Assembly (NCBI RefSeq): GCF_001879715.1
Contig: NZ_MNBW01000011.1
Location: 62,001 to 126,000, forward strand
DNA length: 64,000 nt
Reading direction: 5' to 3'
Origin: Nioella nitratireducens
GTDB taxonomy: Bacteria > Pseudomonadota > Alphaproteobacteria > Rhodobacterales > Rhodobacteraceae
Part shown: positions 61,747 to 64,000 of the stretch, one piece after another
How the letters are laid out: each line of letters starts with the position of its first letter
Numbering within the stretch: the stretch's first letter is position 1
Program-made: the position numbers and the translations under genes
The notes under the pieces: model-generated
Told to the model about the DNA's origin: nothing
The model's input: the letters and a program-made list of their open reading frames with translations, nothing else
The model's database searches: none

Positions 61747-62340
61747 CTACCAGTTACAGGCCTCTCGCAAGGGGGTGACAGCCTCCTCAACCCCGGAAAT
61801 ATCAAAGGTCATCTCGATGGCATTTTCGCTGAACGGGGTCATTCGGGCGCGCAGGGTATCGTGGCCGAACATGTCCCGGATGAACGGGATCGCCTGACCG
61901 CCACGCCACAGGCCAAGGGACCGGTTGTTGGTGCTTTCGGTAAAGCCCCGCTCGCGCGGGTCATTTCTGTCGAGGCGATAGGTCACCTGACCATAACCGC
62001 CGAAACCGGACGCCATGTGGCACCCCGTTGAAAAGATCACCGCCGTCGTGTTCTCGCGGCATCTCAAGTAAAGGGTTGGATGGCCGCCAGCCCCCCAGCC
62101 GCAATGGACGGGCTCATTCGATTGCACCGTCAGATAGACATTGGTGTCATCGGTCATGTCCGAGCGTTCGATGCGCGTTTCCCATGCTGTTTCAACAGGC
62201 GGGGCGGCCGGGGGCGGCGCGCCGAACAGGTCATCGTAACAGGAGAGACGGGCCGCATCGTCGGTGATGGCGATGCAGGCTGTTTCATCTGCAAGAGCCG
62301 GGGTGGCGAGAAGGACCAGGCAGGTTGCCAAACGTTTCAT
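61747..62340 (-). CDS. TagO/VasI-like secreted protein
   Basis: 197 residues: signal peptide (to ALADETAC), conserved DDAARLSCYDDLFG, then NVYLTVQSNEPV, PTLYLRCRENTTAVIF, VTYRLDRNDPRERGF, IPFIRDMFG, LRARMTPFSENAIEMTFDISGVEEAVTPLREACNW. This pattern fits the VasI/TagO family, which in other bacteria is linked to type VI secretion. No other T6SS gene is near, so it may act in the envelope on its own. Cysteines in SCYDD and near the end may pair. Confidence 0.75.
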   Translation of the reverse strand: MKRLATCLVLLATPALADETACIAITDDAARLSCYDDLFGAPPPAAPPVETAWETRIERSDMTDDTNVYLTVQSNEPVHCGWGAGGHPTLYLRCRENTTAVIFSTGCHMASGFGGYGQVTYRLDRNDPRERGFTESTNNRSLGLWRGGQAIPFIRDMFGHDTLRARMTPFSENAIEMTFDISGVEEAVTPLREACNW

Positions 62341-62528
62341 GAGGATTCCCTTGCTGCGTTCCAGCAGACAATCCGTTCAATGTTAACAAATGGTAAATGG
62401 TCCGGTTGTCATCCCATGGCGTCGGCGGCGCCTCTTGGCGGGGTGGCAGACGGCCCGCGCGCGCCTTGGGCAAGCGCGCGGACCCGGACCGTCCTGTGAT
62501 CGAAGCGGTGCAGCCTTCCGTGACCGGT

Positions 62529-63422
62529 TCAGCCGGCGATGGACGCGGCGTAGATCGACTCGATCGCGGCGTCGAGCATCTTGTCGAAGGCCGCGTCGCT
62601 TTGATCGGCCGACAGCCCTTGGGTCAGGGCGCGGCTGAAGCTGGCGATCATGCCGGTCTGGCGCGACAGGCGGTCGTTGGCCTCGTCGCGGGAATAGCCG
62701 CCCGACAGTGCCACGACCTTGAGAACGCGCGGGTGATCGACGAGCGGTTTGTAGAGGTTGTCGACCTCGGGCAGGGTCAATTTCAGCATGACCTGCTGAT
62801 CCTCGGGCAGCGCGTCGAGATGGGCGAGGATTTCATCGCGCAGCATCTCTTCCGCCGCGGCCTTGTCGGCAATGGAGATCGTCACCTCGGGTTCGATGAT
62901 CGGCACAAGGCCATGGCCGAGGATTTGTTGGCCCACCTCGAATTGCTGGTCCACCACGGCCTTGATGCCCGCCGGATTTGCGGCGGAAATGACCGAGCGC
63001 ATCTTGGTGCCGTAGATGCCCTTGGCGACGCCGCGCTCCAGCAGCGCGTCGAGGTCCGGCATGGGCTTCATCACCTGCACGCCGTTCTCTTCGGCGGCCA
63101 GCCCCTTGTCCACTTTCAGGAAGGGCACCACGCCGCATTTGTCCCACAGGTATTGCGCTGTCGGGATGCCATCGACGGCGCGGTCCATGGTCATTTCAAA
63201 CAGGATCGCGGCAACCACCCGGTCGCCGGTGAAGGCGGGCGATTTGATGATCCGCGCACGCATCTGGTGGATCAGGTCGAACATCTCGTCTTCCGAGCCA
63301 TAGGCATCCTCGGAAATGCCATAAAGGCGCAGCGCTTTGGGCGTCGAGCCGCCCGACTGATCGAGCGCGGCGATGAAACCGTGGCCGGTGCGAATACGGG
63401 CGGTCTGATCCTGATTGGGCAT
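62529..63422 (-). CDS. fda: Fructose-bisphosphate aldolase class I
   Basis: 297 residues of the short class I aldolase type: [69 protein letters not shown] and the active-site barrel strands. The Schiff-base Lys would be one of the central strand lysines. Acts in glycolysis and gluconeogenesis. GAGG nine bases before the ATG. Confidence 0.93.
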   Translation of the reverse strand: MPNQDQTARIRTGHGFIAALDQSGGSTPKALRLYGISEDAYGSEDEMFDLIHQMRARIIKSPAFTGDRVVAAILFEMTMDRAVDGIPTAQYLWDKCGVVPFLKVDKGLAAEENGVQVMKPMPDLDALLERGVAKGIYGTKMRSVISAANPAGIKAVVDQQFEVGQQILGHGLVPIIEPEVTISIADKAAAEEMLRDEILAHLDALPEDQQVMLKLTLPEVDNLYKPLVDHPRVLKVVALSGGYSRDEANDRLSRQTGMIASFSRALTQGLSADQSDAAFDKMLDAAIESIYAASIAG

Positions 63423-63574
63423 ATCTGGTGTCCTCGCTCATGTGTCTTGCGGCCATAGGCGGCCCGAATGGCTTTTTCCCGGTGATAGGGCAGGGGGTTG
63501 GAGCCTTCAATTCTGGTTGCGCTAACGGGCGGCGCGGCAAAGACGCCGCGCCGGGTCGCGCTGTGCTCGACCGG

Positions 63575-64000
63575 CTACTGTTCGGCCAGGGCCGAGGCCC
63601 ATTGATCCGTGACCTGGTGGCGGATCGAGGCAAGGAAACTGGCCCACTCCTCTGCATCCTCTTCTGACATCCGGTCGGACATCGTTTCGATCTCATCCAC
63701 GATGACCCCGGCGGCGGTATCGCCCGAGGCCAACGCCAGCAGCGCATAGAAATAGGCCTCGTCATAGCGGCGAGGTGCGCCGAGCCCGGTCAGCGACGCA
63801 TAGGCGCGCTCGCGCAGGTCACGCGCTGGTTCGTCACCGGAAAAGGCGTAGACCGGAGCGCCATCCGCAGCCTGAATTGCAATGACCTCGTCCACTGCAA
63901 GCCGTTCTTCGAGCCTGTCGAGTTGGGCAAAGGCCGCGCGGTTGCCCGCAGCCGCGGCCTGTCGGGCGATCCGATAGGCGAAATCCGGCTGCAAAAAGTC
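63575..64000 (-). CDS. Unknown protein, truncated by the window edge
   Basis: At least 141 residues are visible; the start is beyond the right edge. The C-terminal part is helical and acidic, with two helical hairpin-like units (RRYDEAYFYALLALASGDTAAGVIVDEIETM) that recall Sel1-type repeats. Not recognised. Same strand as the aldolase, 152 bases upstream of it, in a gap that shows nothing else. Confidence 0.5.
   Translation of the reverse strand, partial: DFLQPDFAYRIARQAAAAGNRAAFAQLDRLEERLAVDEVIAIQAADGAPVYAFSGDEPARDLRERAYASLTGLGAPRRYDEAYFYALLALASGDTAAGVIVDEIETMSDRMSEEDAEEWASFLASIRHQVTDQWASALAEQ

Overview
The window is high-GC DNA from an alphaproteobacterium of the order Rhodobacterales (Roseobacter/Rhodobacter group). 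The pointers are a DddP-type DMSP lyase, a complete RcGTA-type gene transfer agent cluster, a pyruvate dehydrogenase E1-beta with its own lipoyl domain next to an FtsB-like gene, the rpmF-plsX-fabH-ihfA-merR order, an ornithine-lipid acyltransferase (OlsB) and an Irr-type iron box. I cannot name the genus from the sequence alone. No rRNA genes, CRISPR array, transposase or integrase is visible. One tRNA gene (Pro, GGG) is present.

Layout. 0-4.9 kb: the start of an alpha/beta hydrolase-OsmC fusion, dddP, a divergent pair made of a DUF3445/HODM protein and a SAM methyltransferase, and a double-length dCTP deaminase. 4.9-10.5 kb: tRNA-Pro and the minus-strand lipid/ribosome/nucleoid block (merR, ihfA, fabH, plsX, rpmF), DUF177, bamE and msrB. 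10.6-17 kb: olsB, an M48 protease, a DedA protein, OsmC, a CoxE-like VWA protein, a DUF2927 lipoprotein and a GNAT enzyme. 17-21.8 kb: a Ynj-type ABC transporter (binding protein, fused permease, ATPase) preceded by a YnjF-like CDP-alcohol phosphatidyltransferase. 21.8-23.3 kb: trigger factor with promoter and terminator.

23.3-29.7 kb is the accessory-looking part. Three consecutive genes encode secreted proteins built from five copies of one four-cysteine domain, joined or tailed by Pro-Thr, Pro-Gln or Pro-Ala tracts, behind a potentially structured leader and a possible small coupled ORF. Then come rpsF-rpsR-rplI on the other strand and a protein with an Flp-pilin-like N-terminus followed by 17 perfectly phased 27-bp repeats.

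30-35.5 kb: type II fatty acid synthesis (fabD, fabG, acpP, fabF) and mltG. 35.5-50.4 kb: the gene transfer agent, g1 to g15 in order on the plus strand, with a candidate promoter carrying a palindrome in its spacer, ending with a DUF2793 gene. 50.5-53.8 kb: cysE, a permease with a His-rich loop, and cysK. 53.8-59.3 kb: the pyruvate dehydrogenase operon (pdhA-pdhB-pdhC, minus strand) with a palindromic operator candidate, an L,D-transpeptidase, a small lipoprotein and the FtsB-like gene. 59.4-64 kb: an AidB-like acyl-CoA dehydrogenase, a ferritin of the bacterioferritin family under an Irr box, an orphan TagO/VasI-like protein, class I fructose-bisphosphate aldolase and a truncated unknown gene at the edge.

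Most of the window is core metabolism. The parts I would examine first are the secreted-domain array with its leader, the repeat pilin-like protein, the Ynj-type locus, and the two palindromes upstream of the GTA and of pdhA.
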